From NCBI GenBank assembly GCA_021292105.1, contig CM037870.1:9831558-9895557 (forward strand): a stretch of DNA of 64,000 bases, written 5' to 3'. The stretch is from Anadara kagoshimensis (Eukaryota > Mollusca > Bivalvia > Arcoida > Arcidae). This document shows, one piece after another, positions 40,601 to 52,000 of the stretch; position 1 is the stretch's first letter; each line of letters starts with the position of its first letter. Made by a program: the position numbers and the translations under genes. The notes under the pieces are model-generated. The model saw only the letters and a program-made list of their open reading frames with translations, made no database searches and was not told the origin of the DNA.

Positions 40601-42037
40601 TGGGATTGTGATTTGGTCATGAAATTGTATGTTTGTGTTTGACTTTGGGATTGTTATTTGGACATGGATTGGTATGTTTGTTTTGGGATTGTGATTTGGT
40701 CATGGATTGGTACATTTGGTTTGGGATTGTGGTATGATCATAAATTTGTATGTTTGTGTTTGACTTTGGGATTGTTATTTGGACACGGATTGGTATGTTT
40801 GTTTTTGACTTTGGGATTGTTATTTGGACATGGATTGGTATGTTTGGTTTGGGATTGTGATTTGGTCATGGATTGGTATGTTTGGTTTGGGATTGTGATT
40901 TGGACATGGATTGGTATGTTTGGTTTGGGATTGTGATTTGGACATGGATTGGTATGTTTGTTTTGGGATTGTGATTTGGTCATGGATTGGTATGTTTGTG
41001 TTTGACTTTGGGATTGTGATTTGGTCATGGATTGGTATGTTTGTGTTTGACTTTTGGGATTGTTATTTCGACATGGATTGGTATGTTTTTGTTTGACTTT
41101 TGGGATTGTTATTTCGACATGGATTGGTATGTTTTTGTTTGACTTTTGGGATTGTTATTTCGACATGGATTGGTATGTTTGTGTTTGACTTTGGGATTGT
41201 GATTTGGTCATGGATTGGTATGTTTGTGTTTGACTTTGGGATTGTGATTTGGTCATGGATTGATATGTTTGGTTTGGGATTGTGATTTGGTCATGGATTG
41301 GTATGTTTGGTTTGGGATTGTGATTTGGACATGGATTGGTATGTTTGGTTTGGGATTGTGATTTGGTCATGGATTGGTATGTTTGGTTTGGGATTGTGAT
41401 TTGGTCATGGATTGGTATGTTTGGTTTGGGATTGTGATTTGGACATGGATTGGTATGTTTGGTTTGGGATTGTGATTTGGACATGGATTGGTATGGTTGG
41501 TTTGGGATTGTTATTTGGACATGGATTGGTATGTTTGTTTTGGGATTGTGATTTGGACATAGATTGGTATGTTTGTTTTGGGATTGTGATTTGGACATGG
41601 ATTGGTATGTTTGTGTTTGACTTTGGGATTGTTATTTGGACATGGATTGGTATGTTTGTTTTAGGATTGTGAATTGGACACAGATTGATATGTTTGTTTT
41701 GGGATTGTGATTTGGACACGGATTGGTATGTTTGGTTTTTATCAATAATAAAATATACAACGACATATCGCCAATAACCAATATTGTTAAAACTTAACTT
41801 TTAAACTTGTTTCCTAACATTAAAACCTGCCTATTTACTGGTTTTCCGTATTTGTTTCACCTTATTGTCAATTTCTATTACCTAGGGCAAATATTTGAAG
41901 AAAGGATACGACCTAGAAAAATATGGAAGACATAGTCATGTTCTTACTTGTACGTATGAATCCAACACACACACACAAACACACACACCCCCCCCCCGTC
42001 ACACACACACACACACACACACAGTCACACACACACC

Positions 42038-42106
<69 letters not shown>

Positions 42107-42472
42107 TTTCCATTGGTATTGCTCCAGCTGTAAAATACAGGCCTGTCGAAAGCTTAACACTGAACTGACGAATTGAGTACAAATCGGTAAAAATCGGTAA
42201 AATTAACACTAGTATAATATGTAATTCGCTGTCTTTATACAATATTTTGTTTATTTATGTATTCTTTTTAAGCTTATGTTGCACCACGACCACCTTTTGG
42301 AACACACAGATATCAGTTTTTTCTGGTTGAACAAGATCCACACAATCATGTCATATTGCAAGGACCAAAAGACAGACCGAACTTTGACTTGGAATCGTTT
42401 CTCCAGAAACACAGATTATGTAGTATAGTAGCCACTTATGAGTACACTGTAACCTCGAAAACGTCACCCTAA
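34398..42472 (+). CDS. Secreted PEBP-family protein 2
   Basis: Complete four-exon gene: 34398-34622, 38986-39084, 41886-41949, 42273-42472 (TAA), intron phases 0,0,1 as in PEBP1, about 195 residues. The ATG at 34398 is chosen because it opens a clean signal peptide ([19 protein letters not shown]) just after a likely acceptor (TTTTTAG at 34380). An upstream in-frame ATG at 34359 would put 13 residues before it. Core motifs are [13 protein letters not shown] with FLHWIV, and [16 protein letters not shown]; pocket residues are present. Exon 3 is weakly conserved against PEBP1, and its donor (GTACGT at 41950) is chosen to keep frame with TYR-VAPRPP. It is a tandem paralogue of PEBP1. Introns 1 and 2 are swollen by fold-back elements and minisatellites. 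Confidence 0.88.
35078..36720. mobile_element. 1.64-kb fold-back transposon with 9-bp target duplication
   Basis: Perfect direct repeats ATGTGGTGA lie at 35069-35077 and 36721-36729. Inside, ends AGATAGGTAAAGTTAGC are inverted, followed by CTACTAGTAGCCAGTTAC motifs and a TIR of more than 200 bp (for example ATCGGGACTACATTCGTGGT in the right arm). The middle holds about 210-bp tandem blocks (GACGAGTAGCTGGGTATTTA) in both arms. No transposase is visible. The 9-bp duplication fits Mutator-like or P/Galileo-like fold-back elements. It sits in PEBP2 intron 1. Confidence 0.88.
36860..37540. repeat. 46-bp AT-rich minisatellite, about 14 copies
   Basis: Unit ATATATGTAAATACAAGTGA then ATTATAGAAAAAAATTAAAG and TTTT. 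Copies are almost identical, so it is recent. Its right end abuts the next fold-back element. Confidence 0.95.
37545..38560. mobile_element. Fold-back element with GGCGTTATAACGCC motif arrays
   Basis: Inverted ends share CGAAAGCCTATTAAGCTCAT then a poly(A)/ATTAAAAGGCGTAATAACGC stretch. Both arms carry 8-10 copies of GGCGTTATAACGC variants spaced by GAAATAAA or GAATTGAAA (37600-37765 and 38310-38500). A 550-bp loop has (TG)n at 37848-37892 and no open frame. Confidence 0.8.
38986..39084 (+). CDS. PEBP2 exon 2
   Basis: 33 codons, [20 protein letters not shown] then [13 protein letters not shown], between TTTCCAG and GTAAGT. Same length and phases as PEBP1 exon 2. Confidence 0.92.
39105..39190 (-). 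mobile_element. Dispersed repeat F fragment
   Basis: ACATCTTGAAAAAAAATTTG and GTATTCCGAAACGACCG are the inverse of the F repeat at 44220-44300. Confidence 0.55.
39220..39562 (-). mobile_element. Full-length tRNA-derived SINE
   Basis: On plus it reads ATGGTGTTTTTCGTCCTAGT, TCGAGACGTCGCCAGCTATA, GGTTCTTTATCGTGTCAAGC, GAACAGTCACTACC and GGGTTTGAACCCACG, then TACCAAATAAGTTACCGCAG. It closely matches 16025-16368. PEBP2 intron 2. Confidence 0.78.
39720..39850 (-). mobile_element. Element R end, flanking the minisatellite
   Basis: CCGGAGCACCAGATCTCACT, GATGGAAGTTCACGTGTTTA and ACTTAATTTGTCGGTTTCAA are the inverse of 24510-24595. It runs directly into the 38-bp array. Confidence 0.75.
39835..41735. 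repeat. 38-bp minisatellite, about 50 copies
   Basis: Unit GGGATTGTGATTTGGTCATG then GATTGGTATGTTTGTTTT, some with an added GTGTTTGACTT. It matches the terminal 38 bp of element R. Long open frames on both strands ([15 protein letters not shown] and [13 protein letters not shown]) are repeat artefacts. A stray single unit is at 43383-43425. Confidence 0.95.
41886..41949 (+). CDS. PEBP2 exon 3
   Basis: 64 nt, [20 protein letters not shown] then T, after acceptor ACCTAG. Donor GTACGT is the only nearby one that keeps the frame of exon 4; a competing GTATGA lies 4 nt on. A (CA)n/(CT)n tract starts 17 nt after the exon. Confidence 0.7.
41965..42105. repeat. Compound (CA)n-(CT)n-(CA)n microsatellite
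   Basis: CACACA runs interrupted by C9 and GTCACA, a (TC)15 stretch, then (AC)16. It starts close behind the donor of PEBP2 exon 3. Confidence 0.95.
42273..42472 (+). CDS. PEBP2 exon 4
   Basis: Phase 1 start after [28 protein letters not shown], then [20 protein letters not shown] and YTVTSKTSP stop. An ATTAAA poly(A)-like signal is near 42510. Confidence 0.9.
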
Positions 42473-42474
42473 AC

Positions 42475-43865
42475 ATAGATATTTTGTTTCATTCTTCAGG
42501 GCTCTTGGATTAAAGCATATTAGTATCTTTTTGATCGATGATATTTTTTAAAGTTAACATCGATAATTTGACATTAAACAAAACTCTCTGATTTTTCTCC
42601 AAAATTTGTCCCATATGCTTTTGTGGAGCTGTTGTTGTATTAATTACCTTGTAAATTAAAAGATAGAAGAATGAACAAGTATTCTTTAAGAATGGTCAAA
42701 TATAGAAGTAAAAGATAGTTCAATTATACATGTTTCTGTGTTGTTTTTGAAATATAAACACATGCGCTATGTTTTCCATTCACAGTTGGGGTTTCCTATT
42801 TCATTAAAAATAAAGACTACTTGTGTCATTCTCTGGTTTTGTTCTGTGACATCTAGCAATAGATCTATATTCATTCTAAGTGGATGTTTAAACTACTACC
42901 ATGGAAGGGAAATTAACATCAGACGGACAGGAAAGGCCAGAAATGAGAAACTATGGGAAATCATTAATCAAATGTCATACTTTTGATTTTTTATATGCAT
43001 TCAAAAGTAGCACATAAAATTATTTATCATAATTTTCATACGAAAAATTCAAAAATGTATAATATGACACAAGGTCCAATTGTGACCCTTAAACAGGAGT
43101 TGGATAGGTCAAACCTATAAGATATAACACGTATAACAAGGCAGGTCCTAAGTTGGAACTGGGAGATCGGAGGATCGAACCTAGGACTCGAGTGGCGCTG
43201 TTTTCGGCGCTTTATTCCATTCGGTCGTTCAGTTCCCTACTGAAAAACTACTTGTATTGTATATAATGATAGATCTTTAATGTACAAAAAAAATATGCGG
43301 ACATTGTCTCTAGACATTTTCACTGGGATAAATTTGGCTACAAAATAGAAGAAGCTTGACAATACTAAATCAAAAACAAACATTTTGGGATTATGATTTG
43401 AACATGGGTTGGTATTATTGTTTTCGACCGATTATTACAGACTATAAATTTCAGCAAAATCTGTTACTTTAAACGTACTGTTGGCTTCGCTGCAGCAAAA
43501 GTTGTGCCCAAGACAGCCATGCTACCCTGCATTATATGGATAAATCTATATTCAGTATTTTTCATTAATTTCTAGAAAGATGTAAGACTTACAGCGATGG
43601 TGCAAATGGCGGAAATCAAATTGAACAAACAGAAAATATTACTACAACGTCAGAGAATGACTTGGCTGTATTAGTTTAATTAATGCAAAATAATATTGTC
43701 CAAATGCATTCTCTATGAGATAGCTTGTTACTGAATATTGCTTAGATATATTTTTCCAACAAATTCAACTTTTTGGCACAATTTCATGTTTACGCTTAAG
43801 CGTTTAGTTCCTGTATGAAAGTAACGCACATATGTATTTGTGATTTATTTATTTCCTCTGATAAA
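42475..43865. other. Region downstream of PEBP2
   Basis: No gene seen. It holds a minus-strand tRNA-like head (43150-43245) and one stray minisatellite unit (43383-43425). Confidence 0.4.
43150..43245 (-). mobile_element. tRNA-like SINE head or tRNA pseudogene
   Basis: Minus strand TAGGTTCGATCCTCC (B box) preceded by GAACGACCGAATGGAATAAA. Acceptor-stem pairing is not convincing, so it is not called a tRNA gene. Confidence 0.4.
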
Positions 43866-44035
43866 ATTACATATTATACCAGTTTTAATTTTACAGCACT
43901 AGACGGACGTTTCGGAAAACAATTCCTTATCAGTAGCGCTTGGACCAAAATTATGAAACCAAAATTATTTTGAATATGTTGAAAAGCTACCCAAAGGACC
44001 AAAATATATTTTACCAAATTAAGCTAAGGAAATAC
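43865..44035 (+). mobile_element. Dispersed repeat F, copy
   Basis: ACATATTATACCAGTTTTAA, CAGCACTAGACGGACGTTTC, CAATTCCTTATCAGTAGCGC and CCCAAAGGACCAAAATATAT. Confidence 0.7.
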
Positions 44036-44204
44036 TTTGCATGAGGAAGTATATCTCAGTTTTTGAGAAATTTCAAATTTTAACTTAGAAATTTAGACAG
44101 TTATAGTATATTTCTGACAATAATAAGATATTATTACCTACTGAGTTTGTGATTTCCTCGGGGCACCAGCCACCAGCAGATATATCGGCTCAGGGGTTAA
44201 AATT

Positions 44205-44315
44205 ACATATTATACCAGTTTTAATTTTACAGCACTAGACGGCCGTTTCGGAATACAATTCCTCATCAGTAGTGCTTGGACCAAAATTATGAAACCAAAA
44301 TTAAAACATATATTT
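44205..44315 (+). mobile_element. Dispersed repeat F, second copy
   Basis: Same start as 43865 (ACATATTATACCAGTTTTAA) with CAGCACTAGACGGCCGTTTC, in the same orientation about 340 bp downstream. Confidence 0.7.
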
Positions 44316-44476
44316 TAGCCTGAACAGATAGATGAGAATGTGTAGGCCCTACAGCTACAGTAACAGAAAATGTACCGTAATGTGTTAGATATATACGGAC
44401 TATAAGAGTTGGATATGTAGGCCTTCTTGGTGTTATTTGTTATGACAATATTCACATAATGACAAATCAGTTATAT

Positions 44477-44717
44477 GTACTCAACAAAAAAGCTAAGGAC
44501 CACATCAATTTGTAGAACGTAAATCATATAATTTCATATTCACACTTCTCATAATTTCATGGAGATTTAATTTCATAAACAAAACATGTTACTTCATAGC
44601 ACCATTTGAAACAAGACAAGAATCGAAACAAATCGCAGATTGATGTTACATTTTTCAGGTTTTTTAAATTTTTATTTCAAATTCCACGACGGTCCGTAAC
44701 TTTTTTGTTTAGTATAT
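44477..44717. mobile_element. Miniature TIR element
   Basis: Left TACTCAACAAAAAAGCTAAG then GACC; right GGTCCGTAACTTTTTTGTTT then AGTA. About 24-bp inverted ends, 240 bp long, no open frame. Confidence 0.65.
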
Positions 44718-45699
44718 TATTAAACTATGTTTAGAAATAGGACAATAGAAAAATATTTGGAGAAACGAACAATACAACACTTTCTGAAATAGAATTATTG
44801 GCGACTACTGTATTTCTATAAATGGAGTACATATGGTTTTTTTTATTATTTATTTATTTTAATTGTAAACGTTTCCATTAAACTGTCAATGAAACGCATT
44901 TAAAATGTACCGAACTAACTACTGTGCATAAAGGCTATTTTGAACATGCATATATGGCGATTATTTTTTTATTTATAATTTTTTGTTAACATCTTTATTA
45001 TATTTCAGCACAGAAAAGGGAGACCTAAGTGGAAAAATAACGTTTTCGTTTAAATCAGTCTATGTGAGTGGATACATACGATAACTTTTGCCATTTTTTT
45101 CAAGAAAATCAAAATGGTAAAGTATAAATACTCCTATTAGGTACCTCATTATCGTTTAGTCATATGTAGGTCGTCCACGTGTGAATTGTCTTGAGTCAAT
45201 CACGCAGGTGAAAGGGTAAATTTTTACCCAACATTCATTTGTAATTTGGGATCCAAATGGTTAGCTAGAATACATATTTGCTGTCACAAATGTAATTTGT
45301 TCTATATGCAGACGTTAACTAAAACATGCAGCTTTGACAAAAATATACATTTTGGTTAGGTCTCTGAATAATGAATAAATATGCAATGTTAATTTTCCAA
45401 GCAATACTTTAATTAAATTAAACATAATTTACAATATTCCATGTTCAAAATAGCCTTTATGTACAGTAAATTATCTTCTTAAATGAAAACATGATTATTC
45501 AGTTTTCCTGTACATAGAGACATTTTGGGATTTTTTTTAAATTAGTATATTATATCTAAATGTTTTGTATACTGATGAAATGCATGTTGTAATTTTTATA
45601 ATTTTGTAATTTTTATAATTTAATTTTTATAATTTTGTAATTTTTATAATTTTGTAGGCATACTCGTTTGCGTATATATATATTTACCTTAACACTTAA

Positions 45700-46018
45700 T
45701 GTGGATTGTGGGAAGGTGAATTTTCCTTGTGAAAGTGAATATTCCTTGCCCTTGGCCTTTACTGATTCGCCTGGTATCAGTATAATGGACTGGGGGAGTG
45801 GTACGCTTGTCTGTGGCGTACTGACTCTGTGAGCTAGCACGTTAAAGTCGCCCTGAGTGCGCGCTAGTACAAGGCAGACCATACAACACACTCGCACTTC
45901 ACGTGCATACACAAAATTGTTCATAGATTAATTCATAGAAATTAATAAAATAGTTCTCGTCGCGAATAGCTGAAACATTGCTGATGCGACGTTAAGCAAC
46001 ATTCAACCAACCAACCAC
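45700..46018 (+). mobile_element. SINE-like repeat, 3' end
   Basis: Ends GCGAATAGCTGAAACATTGC, TGATGCGACGTTAAGCAACA, TTCAACCAACCAACCAC; a related end is at about 16615-16660 (AAATTGCTGATGTGATGTAA, AACAACATTCAACAAACCAA). The minus-strand open frame here is not a gene. Confidence 0.55.
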
Positions 46019-46202
46019 TTAATGTGGATTAACCAAATAAGGTTAATTGTTATTGTCATTGCAATCATATGCATATAAATACTCAAATATTGTTATATGA
46101 AAAGGTTAAAGCATATATGTGTAGCTTATCAAACTGAAATCTGTGAAATCATACTTAATGACGTTACCAACATTATTATCACCAAAAAACTAGGGTGGTA
46201 AT

Positions 46203-46400
46203 CAAAAACAAACATACTAATCCATGTCCGAATCACAATCCAGAAGCAAAGTAAAATCTTTGGAACTGACAAGTTAGGTTAGACACGTGAACTACCACCA
46301 GGGAAGTGAGGCCTGGTGCTCCGGAAGGGTAAGCACCTCCTGTTTAGCTAGCTACACCCGCCACGTGTTAAATCAAAATTGTGTGAAAGGAACATGGAAC
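46203..46400 (+). mobile_element. Element R, partial copy
   Basis: ACAAACATACTAATCCATGT, ACAAGTTAGGTTAGACACGT, CACCTCCTGTTTAGCTAGCT; stops at GGAACATGGAACTATGAG where the 24478 copy continues. Confidence 0.75.
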
Positions 46401-46984
46401 TATGAGTTATATTGAGACAAAAATTATGTTAATTGACACGGTTATTGTACTAAAAAGATGAAAACAGCGATCAATTGCAAATTGGAAGCAACCGGTATCG
46501 AAAGTTAGAAACTCTCATCATATACCGTTATTTCAGTTTGGAATGACAAATATATCAGATCATTATCTTAGTACTCATCTGCTTTTTCTGTAAATATGTG
46601 TTTGTCAGCTTCAGAGTTGTCAAAACGTTTTATAACATCTAAAATTTAAAATAATTATTATTAATGGTACCCTGGCAGTAAACAAGGATATGTCAAATTG
46701 TGTCTGTAATACCAAGTAAAAATTATGTTATAATTTATGTAATAAACAATTACATGTACAAAAAATGTATACAATAAATATAACGTTGTTTTTAATTCAA
46801 CATTTACATTTGAGTTATTTTCATTTATTTATTTATCTATTTATTTATCCCTGGAAAGCGAAATACTGGAAATTATTAATCAAACATAGCATTGAATTGA
46901 TGACTTGGATTTTTCTATTGTTAACTTTCCTTTTCTATGCAGCAATATACTAGCTTCTCCTGTTTACGGTGTATTTGTTTCACA

Positions 46985-47375
46985 GTTGATTGTTGAGCTT
47001 GTTTCCATTATGGGAACTTCACACAACGAAGAAAGCTGTATACAAATAAATTGTTGACGCAAGGATATTACCGGTCTAGGATAATCAAGGCCTTCAAAAA
47101 GTTTTTTGACACGGTCATCACAATATGTTGATAAATATTATGCTTCGGTATCCAAACTTACCCTGGATATTTGTACGTCCCATGCATAGTCAGCCCTTTT
47201 ATTCATATTTTTGATTACACTTGTGGCAGGTGCAACTAGCTAAACAGGAGGTGCCTACCCTTCCTGGACACCTGAGCTCACTTCCCTGGTGGAAGTTTCA
47301 CGTGTTTAACCTAATTTGTCAGCTTCAAAGCGTTTGTTTTGCTTTTAGACGTGGATTAGTATGTTTTTATAACAC
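46985..47375 (-). mobile_element. Element R, inverse copy
   Basis: On plus: CAAGGCCTTCAAAAAGTTTT, TAGCTAAACAGGAGGTGCCT, GGTGGAAGTTTCACGTGTTT and GACGTGGATTAGTATGTTTT. It is about 400 bp, matching the full length of 24478-24880. Confidence 0.7.
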
Positions 47376-48689
47376 GTTTTATGATTGTTAAAAAGATGTA
47401 TTTAGATGTATTTAAAGCCATGGGTAAATTGGTTCGAAGCTTGGACAGTTTAATCAATGATTAACACAAATTCAAAACATTAATAAAAATCAACATTTGA
47501 TTAATTAATCGATAGCTTTATAACAATGTGCTTTAGTTTGATGGGAGTTTATTTATTTTCTACATTTATAACATTAGTTTAAACAATATTTATTTGAAAA
47601 TCAAATCAATAACGTAATGAAACAATTTTACCAATCAGGATCCTGGAACAAGAGTAAAACTCTTATATTAACCAGTTTCCTGTGCATCTAACACATATAT
47701 ATAAGAACTTATACAACATGACATTATATACAAGCAATGTAAGAACACTTCAGCATTTTTCGCTGGTGTATTAGTGATCTATCTCCATGTAACAATGTAC
47801 AATTACAATACGTACAATAAAATTATAACAGCAATTCAAGGTTCCTATAGTACGACGTCGAATAACATGATACAAAGGGCAGTGTAATAAAGATGTATTT
47901 GTTCAATACGATTGCCAATGTTAAAGTAGGATGGGATCTGTGATTCATTATTGAGGAATGTTTTTAACATTAATATATCTGAAATTGTTCAAAATTGATT
48001 AAACTTATCAAGCTTTAAACAAATGATCCAAAATTTATACATAGTTTTAGAAGTACGTCGAGTTATTTAAGAAAGGAAGATAGAATCACGAAATTGGAAC
48101 TGCATGTATATGACAAATATATGTGTGTATGTGTGTGTATATACATTATAAAACAATTCAAACGTCAATAATTCCATAAGGTGATGTGTTGGACCACGCC
48201 TAACGTATGGATGGTTATCTATGAAGATGCCATTGCAAAAAAAAAGTACAAAGACGCGCGTCCAAATTAATGACGCCTATAAAAAAGAACAACACTCTTA
48301 AAAATCTGAGTATACCGAAGACTATGATCAAACATTCTACAGCTGATAAAAGTACAGACATAGACTTAGTACTCTTAATACTTCCACCCTCACTAACAGC
48401 AAGAGGTCACAAAAGCAAACTTCAACAGACAATCACGCACAAATATTCGAAAATGTAATTTCACACAACGTATAGTCAATCCTTAAAATGTTCTCCAAGA
48501 TAGAGCCATAAGCAGCAAGACATTGAACTCTTCCAAAAACAGTCTTAATAAACACTGGAATGATTTAGACGTTACAATTTCTGTCAGACTGGTATTCCCA
48601 GAGACCGAAAAACCATAGTATGAGAAACAAAGATTTAATAGTGGCCATGGAGACAACAGCCTAATTCAAGACCATCAATGGGTAACAGG

Positions 48690-48965
48690 TCCCAGTTTTA
48701 GAGTGGAAGTAGATTCATCAATGACACAGTACTGGGCTTTATATTGCAGTCTCATGTGCCACCTTATCAAAGGCTTTAGATAAATCCAGAAGATCTGTTA
48801 ACCTAGATCCATATTCTTCGTTAGGTCCTAGACAGTCTGAATATGCTGAATCTCACATGAACTTTTCCTAAATCTTGGTTGGGTATCTGTAAGCTTTGCG
48901 TTTTGATCCAGATCTTAACAGATACCAGCGCTCAGTGACATAGGATGCGATCTAGAATTATGCAA
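48690..48965 (-). pseudogene. Non-LTR retrotransposon reverse-transcriptase relic
   Basis: Minus strand reads PRFRKSSCE (as in the Q.GFR..RSCE region), IQHIQTV stop DLTKNM, then after a frame change LLDLSKAFDKVAHE, the conserved RT motif with the first catalytic Asp. This fits CR1/L2/Jockey-group LINEs. Stops and frame changes show it is dead. The flank 48180-48690 may be further LINE sequence but is too decayed to show it. Confidence 0.75.
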
Positions 48966-48999
48966 GCAGCTAGCACTGACTACTGTTGGTAACACCACA

Positions 49000-49088
49000 G
49001 GGGCCAGTTTCATAATATCTTTTTTTTTCTTAAAATACCCATTACTTTTTTAGATACTTATTGGTATTTTTATTATGAAACTGGCCAC
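49000..49088. mobile_element. Small hairpin element
   Basis: GGCCAGTTTCATAATA and TATTATGAAACTGGCCA are inverted around an AT-rich 55-bp loop. Confidence 0.7.
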
Positions 49089-49089
49089 C

Positions 49090-52000
49090 GGTGGGTAACA
49101 CAGGTCTGTAATTTGACGCTTTTGATCTATCACCTTTCTTATAAACATCATCATGTGTTGTATATGCTTTTTCCAGACAGTGTTTTGTTGATGGTATCGG
49201 ATCTCAGTTTAATATGCCCCGTGTCTTGTTGTCGTATTCAAACAGGTAGGATACTTCATGCTTTCGTTATATATAAGTGTGCCCGTGTGTGAACTAGGGC
49301 CCAAAGTTGTATGTGGTGATCACGGTATCCGATTTCCGTAAAAAATCATATTTTATTGTCATATAAGTAAAACACAAAATGTATAAACAGGTTTGAATTT
49401 TTTTACCTTCATGAGACTTTCTTAACAAACTAAGATCCAAGTTTCTTAATAATACTTTTTTAAATTATTAATTTCTTGAAATTATCATTTTTTGACGATA
49501 TGATGAAAATGAACGACGATATAAATAAATAAATAAATAAATTTTCCTTTTATGAAAATAATCTGACTTGGTTTAAAAAAGTTATTCTAAACATTTCAAT
49601 GGCAGATGATCTATTTTTGAATGCAAAGTGTTAGCGAGTACTGGTAGTAGGGCGACACAGTTCCGGTTTTACGTTTTCCGTTTCAGCTTTTACTATCGAG
49701 TACATACTTCCGTTTTATGGGGGCTTTGTGACTAGTTCATCTTACTTTCTTTCATTATGCGACAAATTTGTGAAAAATATACCTTTTGCAAGCGCAGATC
49801 ACAGTCAAAGCTAATTTTAAAATAACCATAAAAAGGTAACAACACTTAATGAAGCAACACAATAAGGAAAAGATGACATTTTATATGCCGAGACTTTTTT
49901 GCTCTGCATGAAGTCCTTCCCCGAGTTCAACAACAGGTCAAATTACAGTTCGTTATCCTCTCCCTTACTTATGACAAACTGAAGGTCTTGGATAAGTTTT
50001 GCCTTTCTTTAGAAATACGATATTACCCGATCTAAATATTTAGGCAATAACAATTTAGGGATTATGTCTCCCTGTTTAATTGCAGTCCATTCCCAAGGAG
50101 TAATTGAAGTATAACCTGGAGAGGATCTAAACATGATAATCGGTCATTTGGCATTTATATTACTAATTCTAAACGTTTTTGGCAAAACGACGCGAATCCA
50201 ATGACTTACTAGATTTTCTCTGCCAATTTCATATTGGTCAATTACTTTTTTTCTGCCAATTTTCAATCATTTCAATTATCCATTTTGAAAGCAGTTTCAC
50301 TTGACAAATTATTTACCTTTTTTTTAAGTAAGTTGCAGACTTTAAATAAAATTACTTTCACAACAGCTCATTGTCAAATACAGGATCTAACCATATGACA
50401 GCATAGAGTCGGGGTTAACTTTGTAACCAGCTTGTATGATCTGAATTTTGATCCAAAAATCTTCTCATCTGTGTCTTTCAAATTGATTCATGCAAAAATT
50501 ATTCCCTTTCACCAAAATACTCATATGAAACCTTTCCATAAAGATTGGGATTGACAACATTTGTGAAGCCTGAAGCTAACCCTACAGGAAACATCAAAGA
50601 GTGTTTGTGTGAAAGAACTCTTGTAAGTCGGAAATGCATTTGTTAATGGTTGTAAACCAGATAATTCGTTGATGAATCAAATACACTGTAAATGGTATAT
50701 GGGCTGTACAAAAACACACCCATGCCAAAATTTACCCTACCAGACCGTACCCACATATTTACCAAATTTATATACCCATACCATTGGCATTATTACCTGC
50801 CAGCTAGAACATACATGCAAAGTAAAAACATGAAAGTGTGAGTGTTTGTCATGCTTCATCGTTAGTTATGGAATAATTGATTCCCTTGAAAATGTTTTCA
50901 CATTATATTTTAGGATCACAAAGAATCTGTAACAATAATAAGCCAACCAACTCATAACTGAATGAGTATTTCAGAAATATGGTAAGGTGCTAAGATTGAT
51001 TGCTAGTTTGTATATTTCTATTTGATAGTTTGAAAGAACAACATTGAAGTATATAGTGACTGTCACAACACGAACATTACTGTAGTGTGCTAAAGTCTTA
51101 AATCCAAAACTGTTGAACAAACAGACAACATGCCATAACAAGTATCAGAAGGACTATATATTATATAAAATGGTAAGTTCCAAGACAAAAGTGTTATTCA
51201 AATACATGTATAGGTAAAGTCTTTAAATATTTAAAGATTTAAAATTGTAGTGAGTGACTGTGAGACATGTATTGGTTCTTTGGGTATTTTTTCAACATCT
51301 TGAAAAAAATTATTTGGTGTCACAATTTTGGTCCAAGCACTACTGATGAGAGATTGTATTCTGAAACAGTCATCTAGTGCTTTAAAATTAAAACTGGTAT
51401 AATATGTAATAAATACAATATTCCGTAAGCCCCAAGTAAACTAGACCTAGAATTACAATCAAATTCAGGGCTATAATGGTGAGATTATGGGATTACTTAA
51501 AATAAACACAGATCTTGCAATTAATTTGAAATTACTTAACCACCATCATCTTATTCCAAAAATATAAATACGTGTAAACTGTTTCTTTTCAGCTGTTTGT
51601 ACTGTTTAAAGTTTTCATTTCTCTGTGACTGAGTGACTTTTTGTGTTTTTTTTATAGATAAGTCTTTTACTATAATAAGTTTACAATAAGATTATTCTTG
51701 AATTAATTTTACTTTTAAATTGTTAATGTATTAATTTTAGCATGTACAAATTTGAGCACAAGTTATGATTTGAGTAAATTTGTGTGGACCTGAACCAATG
51801 TGAAACTCATAGCTCATTTTGTTCACAGTGACTATTCAATTTAGTGGTAGATTTGTATTGGCTATACTGTATCACTGAAGAAATTGTTAAAATTAGAAAC
51901 TGCTAAAATTAATATGTTAAAAGTATTCATATTTATAGAATGAAGTCCAAAATCTAAATATTCCATTTTTGCAATCATTCCTTAACCAAGTTCTTCCTAC

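Noticed and set aside
39835..41735. Open frames such as [12 protein letters not shown] and [13 protein letters not shown] repeats
   Set aside because: These are translations of the 38-bp minisatellite and appear on both strands.
48270..48458. 62-residue open frame near the LINE relic
   Set aside because: No similarity that I can recognise; may be antisense LINE debris.
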